From: Acidicapsa dinghuensis | GTDB taxonomy: Bacteria > Acidobacteriota > Terriglobia > Terriglobales > Acidobacteriaceae | Direction: 5' to 3' | Length of the DNA: 64,000 bases | NCBI RefSeq assembly: GCF_025685685.1 | Contig: NZ_JAGSYH010000001.1 | Location: forward strand, 310,001 to 374,000 | In this document: positions 45,539 through 54,500 of the stretch, piece after piece | How the letters are laid out: every line of letters starts with the position of its first letter | How positions within the stretch are numbered: the first letter of the stretch is position 1 | The notes under the pieces: model-generated | The model's input: only the letters and a program-made list of their open reading frames with translations | Told to the model about the DNA's origin: nothing | Databases searched by the model: none | Translations under genes and position numbers: made by a program

Positions 45539-46861
45539 TCAATGAGAGTTCTTTGTATCCGCGTCAGATTCGCTGTCCATCTCCTGCTTCATGACCGGAG
45601 TATTGGCCATGCTCTTGAAGACATCATTTGCGAAGAAAAACTTGCCATCGGAAGGAACCATCACTACCTGAATCTTGTCCGATAGCCGCTCGGCGATGAT
45701 CTTGTTAATCAGCAGGGGCGATTTGTTCAGCAGCGTCGCCTCGCTCGTCATACGCTCGGCGTTCGCCGCTGCCAAAACGCGCACGCGGTTCGCCTCAGAC
45801 TCGGCAAGCAGATCACGACGTTGCTGCTCGGCCTTGCTATCAATCACCTTGGCCTGTGCATCGGCCTCGGCATTTTGAATCGTTGCCTCCTTACGAGCCT
45901 CTGCTTCAAGCTTGCTTTGCTCAATCTGCTTTTCTTTCAGCGGCAGCGTGTACTGCATCGCATCGGCTTCGCCCTTGGCTTCAATTACCTTCGACTTCGC
46001 TTCGCCGACTGCCTCCTGTTCCTTCTGCGCGGCTTCAGCCTCGGCCTGCAATTCCGATATCTTTATCTGCTTTTGTTGAATCTCTGTTTGCACGCCGAGT
46101 TGATCGTCTTCCTGCTCCTTCAACAGCAGGCTCTGCAAGCCCTGTGCGTATTCTTGCGGCAACTGAACATCGGAGAGCATCACTTCTTCGACAGCAATGC
46201 CATCCTGTGCGAGCTTGCGTCCAATCATCTCCGCAGCCCTCTGCCTCACCTCTTCCCGCTTGCTGCTGAAGATCTCGCGCACCGTATATTGCGGCGCAAT
46301 CTCATGCCACGCGCTTGCCACGACGGGCGGAACCATCTGCTTGTCCGCCGGCTGCGGCAGATGCGCCTGCACAGACGACAGCTTCGCAGGATCAAGCCTG
46401 TATCGCACCGTAACCGCCAGCCCGATATTCAGCCCTTCCCTCGACTGCACGCTCAGAATGTTCTTCGGCCCGGCAGTCTTCGAACCATCGTCCATGGCCA
46501 TGGTGCTGAACAGGTGTTCGCGAAGATCGAACATCTGCACCGATTCAATCAGCGGACGGATAAAGTGCAATCCCGGATATAACGTGCCGGGCTCCGTTCC
46601 GCCGATCTGACTAATGCGTACAGCTCCCATGCCGCTGGGCACGACCACAATGCTCGCCGCCAGCAATAGCGGAACCAATGCGGTCACCACAAACGCCAGA
46701 GGTACGCGCCACGGAATTTCAAAAACATCTTCGGCAGCTTCCTCACTGCCCTTTTTACGGCGCTCCAGAATATGAAACACCAGTTTGTAGATCGGAATAG
46801 CCAATGCGACAGCGAATAACAACGCTCCCGCGACGGTCAACAACCACTTCAGCGCAAGCAT
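45539..46861 (-). CDS. SPFH/band-7 (flotillin/prohibitin-like) membrane protein
   Basis: A 440-residue membrane scaffold protein. Two hydrophobic helices (about 7-30 and 55-75) precede an SPFH domain (YPGLHFIRPLIESVQMFDLREHLFS, SREGLNIGLAVTVRYRLDP). A long charged coiled coil of about 130 residues rich in E, A, K and Q follows (KISELQAEAEAAQKEQEAVG onward). The tail includes MVPSDGKFFFANDVFKSM. This is the usual flotillin/HflKC-like plan, which organises membrane microdomains or protease complexes. GGAAAGGGAACGGATC precedes the ATG. It is preceded by the 60-residue membrane gene, which it overlaps by 13 bases, and by an L,D-transpeptidase. Confidence 0.9.
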   Translation of the reverse strand: MLALKWLLTVAGALLFAVALAIPIYKLVFHILERRKKGSEEAAEDVFEIPWRVPLAFVVTALVPLLLAASIVVVPSGMGAVRISQIGGTEPGTLYPGLHFIRPLIESVQMFDLREHLFSTMAMDDGSKTAGPKNILSVQSREGLNIGLAVTVRYRLDPAKLSSVQAHLPQPADKQMVPPVVASAWHEIAPQYTVREIFSSKREEVRQRAAEMIGRKLAQDGIAVEEVMLSDVQLPQEYAQGLQSLLLKEQEDDQLGVQTEIQQKQIKISELQAEAEAAQKEQEAVGEAKSKVIEAKGEADAMQYTLPLKEKQIEQSKLEAEARKEATIQNAEADAQAKVIDSKAEQQRRDLLAESEANRVRVLAAANAERMTSEATLLNKSPLLINKIIAERLSDKIQVVMVPSDGKFFFANDVFKSMANTPVMKQEMDSESDADTKNSH

Positions 46862-47031
46862 GATCCGTTCCCTTTCCGGTGATTGGGCTCATTTGATTTT
46901 CTGGTTCCCGGCCGATGAGCCAGAATCAGCCGGACCAGTCCTCCAAACGTGAGTTCTTCGATTAGCAGCCCCAGAGCAAGTTGCAGCAGACCTGCACCCA
47001 CAGCACTAGCCGCTTCAAACACCCAGTGCAT
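46849..47031 (-). CDS. small 60-residue single-span membrane protein
   Basis: A small gene that is well supported by its start: AGGAGG, then CCGCT, then ATG at 47031, only nine bases after the L,D-transpeptidase stop. It has one hydrophobic stretch (AVGAGLLQLALGLLIEELTFGG, about residues 10-31) followed by a basic tail (HRPGTRKSNEPNHRKGN). Its last 13 bases overlap the start of the SPFH gene, so translation is probably coupled. I do not recognise the family. The charge pattern suggests the N-terminus outside and the tail inside. Confidence 0.7.
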   Translation of the reverse strand: MHWVFEAASAVGAGLLQLALGLLIEELTFGGLVRLILAHRPGTRKSNEPNHRKGNGSCLR

Positions 47032-47040
47032 AGCGGCCTC

Positions 47041-47697
47041 CTAGCGGGTTCCGTTCGCAATGCTGGCGATTTGAGCTTCTACCTTCGAAGCAGCATCCGC
47101 TGCCGGCTCTGCCTTGGCCGTTTGCACTGCACCGGTGCTATTGGGCTGATTGATCGCAGGAGCCGGTCCAAAGAGCGCGAGGGTCTGCTCATCGCGATGT
47201 CCAACCAACTCCACCTTGTCGCCAACTTCGACCATTTCGTAAAGCTCTTCGAGATCGGCTTTTGCCATGCGGATGCATCCATGTGAGGCAGCCTTGCCAA
47301 TCGATTTCGGCTCATTCGTGCCATGAATGCCATACCCGTGAACGCTGAGGCCCATCCAACGCGTCCCCACCGGATTTCTCGGCCCGGGCTGAATGGTTTT
47401 GCCGTCATGCTGGTAGACCGGGTTCTTTACTCGCCGCGCAATGGTGAAGTTTCCCTCTGGGCTAGGCGTCGATGGTTTACCCACAGCCACGGTGTAGACC
47501 TTCTTGACCTGCCCGCCTTCCACCAGCGCAAGCTTGTGATCTTCTAGGCTCACCACAATGACCCGTTCCTGCTTCGTCGCATCGCTGGCCGTAACCGTCG
47601 CAGCCGGAATCACAATTTGCTGCCCCAGGACCGGCGTAATGAATGCCGCTGCCAACCCTGCAACCACCAACCAGCTCTTGCCCTTTGTGCTTTTCAT
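47041..47697 (-). CDS. periplasmic L,D-transpeptidase (YkuD family)
   Basis: A 218-residue exported enzyme that links peptidoglycan stems or attaches proteins to them. The signal segment is SWLVVAGLAAAFITPVLG. The YkuD core shows GKPSTPSPEGNFTI, the first histidine in LSVHGYGIHG and the catalytic SHGCIRM with cysteine 141. The C-terminal extension is Ala/Pro/Gln-rich. The ATG at 47697 is chosen because GGAG lies six bases upstream; the ATG at 47727 gives a longer arginine-rich N-terminus. It is the first gene of a three-gene envelope operon with the small membrane protein and the SPFH protein. Confidence 0.92.
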   Translation of the reverse strand: MKSTKGKSWLVVAGLAAAFITPVLGQQIVIPAATVTASDATKQERVIVVSLEDHKLALVEGGQVKKVYTVAVGKPSTPSPEGNFTIARRVKNPVYQHDGKTIQPGPRNPVGTRWMGLSVHGYGIHGTNEPKSIGKAASHGCIRMAKADLEELYEMVEVGDKVELVGHRDEQTLALFGPAPAINQPNSTGAVQTAKAEPAADAASKVEAQIASIANGTR

Positions 47698-47873
47698 TGC
47701 TCTCTCCAATCGCCTGCGCCCTGACATATTGCATAGTCCGTGCCAAACACAAGCGATTGAAAAAACAAGAGATATACGCGCGCATCAAAACAGCTCTCGT
47801 GTCACCCGGCACACAAACGTGCCCGCACTGACACACCCCTTTGGTCCGGGCCTACAGTCTTCAACGGTGAACG

Positions 47874-47903
47874 TTGAAATACTATTTACAAAATAGGTAT
47901 ACG
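47874..47903 (+). promoter_or_regulatory. promoter and candidate PadR operator
   Basis: TTGAAA (47874-47879), then 17 or 18 bases, then GTATAC/TATACG (47897-47903) gives a fair sigma-70 promoter ending about 20 bases before the padR ATG. Between the two elements the dyad CTATTT-ACA-AAATAG (47882-47896) has perfect 6-bp half-sites, a good place for autorepression. Confidence 0.55.
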
Positions 47904-47922
47904 CAGCATAGACTCAGTCATC

Positions 47923-48267
47923 ATGGCGAAGACCAACGAACAACGCGATCTCTTTTCAGGCGCGCTCGAACTCATGGTGCTGCACTCGCTGCGGCTCAAG
48001 CCGATGCACGGCTACGCCCTCGTCAAGCACATCCAGCAGGTTTCCGGCGAGCTGCTCCAGATTGAAGAAGGTTCGCTCTATCCCGCCCTGCAGCGCATGT
48101 TGCGCGAAGGCCTGCTCGACTCTGAAGCCGGCGTATCGGCAAAAGGACGCCCCACTCGCATCTACCGGCTCACTGCTGCCGGACTGCGCCGCCTCGAAGA
48201 TGAGCGATCCAGCTTCGATAAGATGTTCGCCGGCATCACCCGAGTCCTATCCACCGCACAGGCCTGA
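47923..48267 (+). CDS. PadR-family transcriptional regulator
   Basis: A 114-residue winged-helix regulator. The N-terminal block FSGALELMVLHSLRLKPMHGYALVKHI and EGSLYPALQRMLREGLLDSE are the standard PadR recognition and wing segments, and GRPTRIYRLTAAGLRRL completes the wing. It is short, lacking the long dimerisation tail of PadR itself, like other members paired with acidobacterial permeases. It stands 14 bases before the ADOP permease gene and very likely controls it together with itself through the upstream dyad. Confidence 0.93.
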   Translation: MAKTNEQRDLFSGALELMVLHSLRLKPMHGYALVKHIQQVSGELLQIEEGSLYPALQRMLREGLLDSEAGVSAKGRPTRIYRLTAAGLRRLEDERSSFDKMFAGITRVLSTAQA

Positions 48268-48281
48268 ACGGAGGATCCATC

Positions 48282-50975
48282 ATGAGCTGGTTCACTTCCC
48301 TTTTTCAGCGCAAACGACGTTATGACGATCTCTCCGTCTCAATTCAGGAACATATCCACGAGCGTGTCGACGAGTTAATGCAGGAAGGCATGACGCGCCA
48401 GGATGCTGAGCGCGAAGCCCGCCGCGCCTTTGGCAACGTCGCTCTGATTGAGGAACGCGGTCGCGAAGCATGGCAGTGGGTAGCCTTTGAATCATTGCTG
48501 CGTGATCTCACCCTCGTCTTCCGCAGACTGCGCAAGACGCCCGGTTTTGCAATCACAGTTCTGCTCACGCTCGCAATCGGCATTGGTGCAAACACAGCTG
48601 TATTCAGCGTGGTGAACGGTATCCTGCTCAAGCCCCTGCCCTATCCGGACTCAGATCGTTTAGTGGCGCTGTGGCTCGATGCTCCGGGAGCTGGCGGGCT
48701 CGCAAACTTCATGAACGGGCTGCAGCTCTCGACGTCGATGTATCTCACGTTCTCGGACCACAACAGAAGCTTCGAGGCGATGGGAATCTGGAACAGGAAC
48801 ACCGCCAATGTCACCGGACTAGCGGAGCCGGAACAGGTGCGGACGATCCTGGTGAGTGGAGGCGTACTGGAGGCGCTCGATGTCCCTGCCGCAGCAGGGC
48901 GATGGTTTTCGGCCACAGATCAAGACCCGCATAGCACAAAGACAGTAATGCTGAGTTACGGGTACTGGCAGCGCCATTTTGGCGGGGACCGCTCGGTCAT
49001 TGGCCGCACGATCCAGGTAGATTCTCAGTCGCGGGAGATCGTCGGCGTGATGCCACGCGGTTTTCGTGTGGAGGATCGGGACTTCGATCTAATCCTGCCC
49101 CTGCAACTCGACCGTGCAAAACAAATCCTGGCCGGCTTTGGCTGGTTCGGCATCGGGCGGCTTAAGCCCGGCGTATCGATTGCGCAGGCAGACTCCGACA
49201 TCAAAAGCCTGATCGGTGTGTGGATGGACTCATGGAGTAATGGTCCAGGAACGAATCCTCATTACTACAAGATCTGGAGGATAACGCCGAATTTCCGGTC
49301 GTTGAAGAAACAGGTGATCGGCAACATCGGTAATGTGCTCTGGGTAGTGATGGCGACAGTGGGCCTGGTCATGCTGATTGCCTGCACCAATGTGGCAAAT
49401 CTTCTGCTGGTAAGGGCAGAGGCGCGCCATCAGGAGCTATCGGTACGGGCCGCCTTGGGTGCAAGCCGTGGGCGTATCATTCGCGAACTGATGATCGAAA
49501 GCGTGACGCTTGGAATGATGGGCGGGGTGCTAGGCGTCTTTGTGGCTTATGCGGGATTGCGGCTGTTGGTTCAAATTGGCCCAGTTGATCTGCCTCGCTT
49601 GAGTGAGCTTTCCCTGGATGGGTGGTCACTGCTGTTTACCTTCCTGCTTTCAGTCTTCTCTGGAGTGCTCTTTGGAGCGATTCCCGCAATTAAATATGCC
49701 TGGAGCAAGCATGCCTTGATGATGGGCGGTGCGACGCGCACGACGAGCGCGGGGCGTCCTCGCCAACGAATGCGCAATTTGCTGGTGGTGGCCCAGGTGG
49801 CGATGGCGTTGGTGCTGCTGGTGTGCGCACTGCTGATGATTCGTACATTTGCCGCGCTGCGCAATGTAGAGCCTGGATTTTCTGACCCGGCGCATGTGCA
49901 ACTGGTGAGCATTTCGATTCCTGATCTGTTGGTACCTGATCAAGTTGCGGTGATGCATCTGCAAAACAGCATCGCGGATAAGATTGCAGGTATTCCCGGA
50001 GTTACTTCGGTAGGCTTTGCCAGCGCCGTACCCATGGATGGCGATGACCCCAACTGGGACGAGCTGGCTGTCGACGGCAAGGTCTATGAGAGCGGCGAGC
50101 CGCCACTGCGGCTGTTCAACTATGTCTCACCTGGATATTTTCGTGCTATGGGTACGCGTTTGGTTGCGGGCCGCGATTTCAGCTGGTCGGACCTGTATGC
50201 TCTGCATCCGGTAGTAATAGTCTCGGAAAACTTTGCCCGCGACTCCTGGGGCTCGGCCGCTGCGGCCATCGGCAAGAGCGTGCATCAGTTCTCGAAATCC
50301 CCCCGGCTCGAGGTCGTAGGAGTGGTCGAGGACGTGCGGCAGCATGGCGTAGATGAGAAGGCTCCGATGATCATCTACTGGCCGGCGATGATAACGAACC
50401 CGTACACGCGAACTCCAACCATTTATGGAGTGCGCGGAGTAACCTTTACCATCCGTAGCAACCGTGCTGGAATGGAAAATTTTCTGACCCAGGTGCAGCA
50501 GGCGGTCTGGTCAGTCAACGGCAGCCTGCCGTTAGCTGGAATACAAACGATGGATGACCTAACCAGTCAGGCGATGGCCCGTACTTCGTTTACGCTTGTC
50601 ATGCTATCCATTGCCGGATCGATGGCGCTGCTGCTCGGTATCATCGGCATTTACGGAATCATTTCCTATGCAGTCTCGCAGCGAACCCGCGAGATTGGAA
50701 TACGCCTTGCGCTAGGCGCACGGAAACGCGAGTTGCGGTGGATGTTCGTGCGCTCAGCTCTCGTACTTACCGCAACAGGCGTCGTCTTCGGTCTCGCGGC
50801 GGCAATCGCTCTCACCCGGCTCATGAAAACGCTTCTGTTTGAAGTGAGCCCGACAGATCCTGTGACGTACGTGACCATCCCGCTTATACTCACGATCGCC
50901 GCAATGGCCGCAAGCTATCTTCCGGCTAGAAGAGCGGCATCCATTGATCCTGTCGAAGCCTTGCGCGCTGAGTAG
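48282..50975 (+). CDS. ADOP-type duplicated FtsX/MacB permease
   Basis: An 897-residue 'acidobacterial duplicated orphan permease'. The N-terminus has the ADOP cap (HIHERVDELMQEGMTRQDAEREARRAFGN). The first MacB_PCD/FtsX unit starts with RRLRKTPGFAITVLLTLAIGIGANTAVFS, the first FtsX membrane part lies near residues 355-480, and a second unit ends with SYAVSQRTREIGIRLALGA and the last helices. The common closing phrase ARRAASIDPVEALRAE is present. Members lack their own ATPase. They are thought to be export permeases that borrow one, but function is unproven. AACGGAGGATCC precedes the ATG. Confidence 0.92.
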   Translation: MSWFTSLFQRKRRYDDLSVSIQEHIHERVDELMQEGMTRQDAEREARRAFGNVALIEERGREAWQWVAFESLLRDLTLVFRRLRKTPGFAITVLLTLAIGIGANTAVFSVVNGILLKPLPYPDSDRLVALWLDAPGAGGLANFMNGLQLSTSMYLTFSDHNRSFEAMGIWNRNTANVTGLAEPEQVRTILVSGGVLEALDVPAAAGRWFSATDQDPHSTKTVMLSYGYWQRHFGGDRSVIGRTIQVDSQSREIVGVMPRGFRVEDRDFDLILPLQLDRAKQILAGFGWFGIGRLKPGVSIAQADSDIKSLIGVWMDSWSNGPGTNPHYYKIWRITPNFRSLKKQVIGNIGNVLWVVMATVGLVMLIACTNVANLLLVRAEARHQELSVRAALGASRGRIIRELMIESVTLGMMGGVLGVFVAYAGLRLLVQIGPVDLPRLSELSLDGWSLLFTFLLSVFSGVLFGAIPAIKYAWSKHALMMGGATRTTSAGRPRQRMRNLLVVAQVAMALVLLVCALLMIRTFAALRNVEPGFSDPAHVQLVSISIPDLLVPDQVAVMHLQNSIADKIAGIPGVTSVGFASAVPMDGDDPNWDELAVDGKVYESGEPPLRLFNYVSPGYFRAMGTRLVAGRDFSWSDLYALHPVVIVSENFARDSWGSAAAAIGKSVHQFSKSPRLEVVGVVEDVRQHGVDEKAPMIIYWPAMITNPYTRTPTIYGVRGVTFTIRSNRAGMENFLTQVQQAVWSVNGSLPLAGIQTMDDLTSQAMARTSFTLVMLSIAGSMALLLGIIGIYGIISYAVSQRTREIGIRLALGARKRELRWMFVRSALVLTATGVVFGLAAAIALTRLMKTLLFEVSPTDPVTYVTIPLILTIAAMAASYLPARRAASIDPVEALRAE

Positions 50976-50996
50976 GATGTGCCCGGCCAATACAGC

Positions 50997-51407
50997 TCAT
51001 GCCTGCTGCGTTGGCCGCACGGCCTCATCTACAATCAGCCGGATTCCGGCGATATTCCCCTTCAGCTCTTCCGGAAATCCATGCCGCTGTTGCAGGTATT
51101 CCGGCGTGTTGTAAGAGACCCAGACCTTGCCGTCTGCGTCTTCCCATACCAGCGCTTTCAACGGCAGATCAAGCGCCAGCGTGGGTGCCGCTAGCATCAG
51201 AGGAGTTCCTGCCTTCGCATTACCAAAGATCACCAGCTTGGTAGGCTTCATCTCCAGCCCCATAGCCGCTGCGCCGCCGCTATGATCGATCCGCGCCAGC
51301 ACCGGGATTCCCAGCTTCTGAAGGATTGCTCCGAGGCGCTCAAGCGTCTCGTCCACACTATAGGGACTGCCGCAATGCACCATGCCATGATCCGGAAAAT
51401 CAGCCAT
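50997..51407 (-). CDS. DUF302-family protein
   Basis: A 136-residue protein of the DUF302 family. Its typical blocks are YSVDETLERLGAILQKLGIPVLARIDHSGGAAA, PTKLVIFGNAKAGTPLMLAAPTLALDLPLKALVWED and VSYNTPEYLQQRHG. The ATG at 51407 has GAGG six bases upstream; the ATG at 51419 lacks one. There is no signal peptide. Its stop is 21 bases from the ADOP permease stop, on the opposite strand. Function of the family is unknown, perhaps redox- or stress-linked. Confidence 0.85.
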   Translation of the reverse strand: MADFPDHGMVHCGSPYSVDETLERLGAILQKLGIPVLARIDHSGGAAAMGLEMKPTKLVIFGNAKAGTPLMLAAPTLALDLPLKALVWEDADGKVWVSYNTPEYLQQRHGFPEELKGNIAGIRLIVDEAVRPTQQA

Positions 51408-51446
51408 CTCAAACCTCATCTATCACTGCCGCGAGTTGGATGATAC

Positions 51447-51479
51447 AAGAAAGGCCGGTGATTCGAAATTCACCGGCCT
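51447..51479 (-). terminator. intrinsic terminator after gltB
   Basis: AGGCCGGTGA with TCACCGGCCT (51452-51479) forms a perfect 10-bp stem around an eight-base loop. On the minus strand it runs into TTTCTTG, just downstream of the gltB stop at 51517. Confidence 0.8.
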
Positions 51480-51516
51480 CGCTCAAGGTTAATAGGAGCA
51501 GTTATGTCAGCGCCGC

Positions 51517-54500
51517 CTACACCTGAACCTTCGGTGTAAGCCTGATCAGATTCTTCGCCAGCTTATCCCACTGCGTCAGCAGTACCTTGGCGCAGGAGCT
51601 TGTGGTCTTCGCATGATGCAGCTCCACCAGCTCATAGATCGAGCGTTGCGCCAACTGGTCCAGATCATCAAACCGCTCGGCAATCAGGAAGTCCTCGTGA
51701 TACAACCCCTTCTCGATGAAAGCCGCCTTGTCGTCATAGACCCATGCAAGGCCACCCGTCATGCCCGCGCCAAAGTTGATGCCAGTATCGCCGAGAACCA
51801 CCACCAGTCCACCGGTCATGTATTCGCAGCCATGGTCGCCAACACCTTCTACAATCGCCAGCGCGCCTGAGTTGCGCACAGCAAAGCGTTCACCCGCGCG
51901 ACCCGCGGCGTAGAGAGCACCAGAGGTTGCTCCATACAGAGCCACGTTGCCGAGGATCGTGTGCTTCGTGCTTTCGCGCGCAGCGCGTCCCTCTGCGCGC
52001 AGAATCAGCTCACCACCGCACAACCCCTTACCAACAAAATCGTTGGCAAGGCCAAGCAGCTTCAGCGTCATACCCGGCGCGGCAAAAGCGCCAAAAGACT
52101 GACCTGCCGTTCCCTTCATGTCGAAGGTCAGCGACGAGCCTGAAGCCGTGGGATTATTGTTGCGGAAAAGCGCAATCTGTCCCGCCAGCTTTGCTCCCAA
52201 CGTACGGTGCCCATTGTGTACCGTCGTTGTCACAGAATAAGGCTGGTTCGATCTGTACGCGGCCAAAGCAGGCTCAACCCACGCGTCATCCAATGGTGGT
52301 TCCGGATCAGGACGATCATTACGTCCCCCCATCCACCGAATTTCGGTACCAGGTTCCGAAACCATCACGCCCGCGCCAAGCACCGGCTTCAGATCCAGAT
52401 TGGCTTCAAAGCGAACCTGCTCTAAAAGATCGGTACGTCCTGTTGCGGCCTGTAGTGAAGGCAGTCCCAGAGACGCGAGCAGTTGCTGCAGCTCACTGGC
52501 TAGCTCTTCAAAGAAGCGAACTACATGCTCCGGCTTGCCGCGGAACTTGGCCCGCAGCTCCGGCTTCTGTGTCGCAATGCCGGTTGGACAGGTATTTAGA
52601 TGACACTGCCGCGCCATATCGCAGCCAAGCGCGACCAGCACCGAAGTGCCAAACGCAAACTCATCCGCGCCCAGCAATGCAGCGATCAGGATGTCCCGAG
52701 CCGTACGCAAACCGCCATCGGTACGCAAACGCACACGCCCGCGCAAGCCGTTGTGGATAAGCACCTGCTGCGCTTCGGCGAGGCCAAGCTCCCAAGGATC
52801 GCCTGCGTACTTGATGCTCGAAAGCGGGGAAGCTCCCGTACCACCGGCGTGCCCGGCAATGACGATATAGTCGGCATAAGCCTTCGCGACACCCGCAGCC
52901 ACAGTCCCCACGCCGCACTCGGAAACCAGCTTCACGCCCACGCATGCCTTCGGATTCACGCGCTTCAGGTCATAAATCAGCTGAGCCAGATCTTCAATCG
53001 AGTAGATATCGTGATGAGGTGGAGGGCTGATCAACTGCATGCCCGGCTGCGCATGACGCAGACGAGCGATTAGCTCCGTCACCTTGTGTCCAGGAAGCTG
53101 TCCACCTTCACCGGGCTTTGCACCCTGCGCAATCTTGATCTCGATCTCTTCCGCATGGATCAGGTATTCCGCAGTTACGCCAAAGCGTCCACTGGCTACC
53201 TGCTTGATCTTGTTGTTCAGCAGCGACGGCGCACCGTCCACCAACGAGTAAACCGCAGGATCTTCGCCACCCTCGCCCGTGTTGGAGCGGGCGCCAAGCA
53301 GATTCATCGCCTGCGTAATCGTCTGATGAGCCTCGGGCGAGAGAGACCCAAAGCTCATCGCCGAAGCGATAAACCTCTTGCAGAGATTTTCCGTAGGCTC
53401 CACATTTTCGACCGCGAGCTCAGCACCCGCAGGCCGGATTTCCAGCAAGTCACGCAAATGCGCCGGATGATCTTCGCTGGCCTGTGTTGCAAAGCTGGAC
53501 CAGGGAGCAAGCGCCAACGCTGCACCTTGTTTCGTCGATCCCATCACAGCCTGCAGAGCACGCACCGTCTGCGGCTGCCAGGCATGAGACTCGGACTCAT
53601 CTGCCTTGCGGAAGCGAACAAAACCATAGTCCGGGAGATCCTTGATCGCCGCCGGAGCGATGGCCGTCACCATTGCGCCACCGTCTTCCGGTTGATCGCC
53701 CCCTTCGCTGTACGATGGCAGATTGCTCCACGACTGACGCACGAGCTTCTCAATGCCGGCAAAACCCACGCCGCTCAACGGCGACGGTGTGCCTACAAAG
53801 CACTTGTCGATCACCTCGTCAGCCAAACCAATTGCGTCGAAAAGATGCGCGCCGCGGTAGCTATCCACCACGCTGATACCCATCTTCGACATGATCTTGG
53901 CCAACCCCAGTTCCATGGCATGAATCATGTTGACTTCGCCATGATCGGCATTCTGCGATCGCGCTGTCTCAAGCGCCAGCCACGGACAAATCGCCCCCGC
54001 ACCCATGCCAAGAAGCACAGCGATATGATGCACATCACGGCAATCGCCCGCTTCCACAGCTAGACCAACCTCCGCGCGTACACCGGCATCGATCAGTGTG
54101 CGATGAACTGCGCCCAAAGCCATCGCCATCGGAATCGGCAGCGTCTGCGGTGAAGCCGTGCGATCCGAGAGCAGCAGCACCTTTGCGTGATCACCCACCA
54201 GATCCTTTGCCTGATCACAGATGCGATCCAGCGCGCTCTCCAAAGACTCTTCCGGAGAGAACACACAGTCCAACACCTCAAGCGGCAGATCCTGCGCCAG
54301 CGGATGCTCCTTCGTCTTGAGCGCCTGCATCTGCGCCAGAGAAAGAATCGGCGAACGCAACGACAACCCGGGCAGCGGCTCACGCGGCTCAAAGATATGC
54401 GGCCATGGCCCCAGACGCGTATGCATCTGCAACACAACTGCCTCACGCAGCGGATCGATCGGCGGATTCGTCACTTGCGCAAAGCGCTGGCGGAAGAAGG

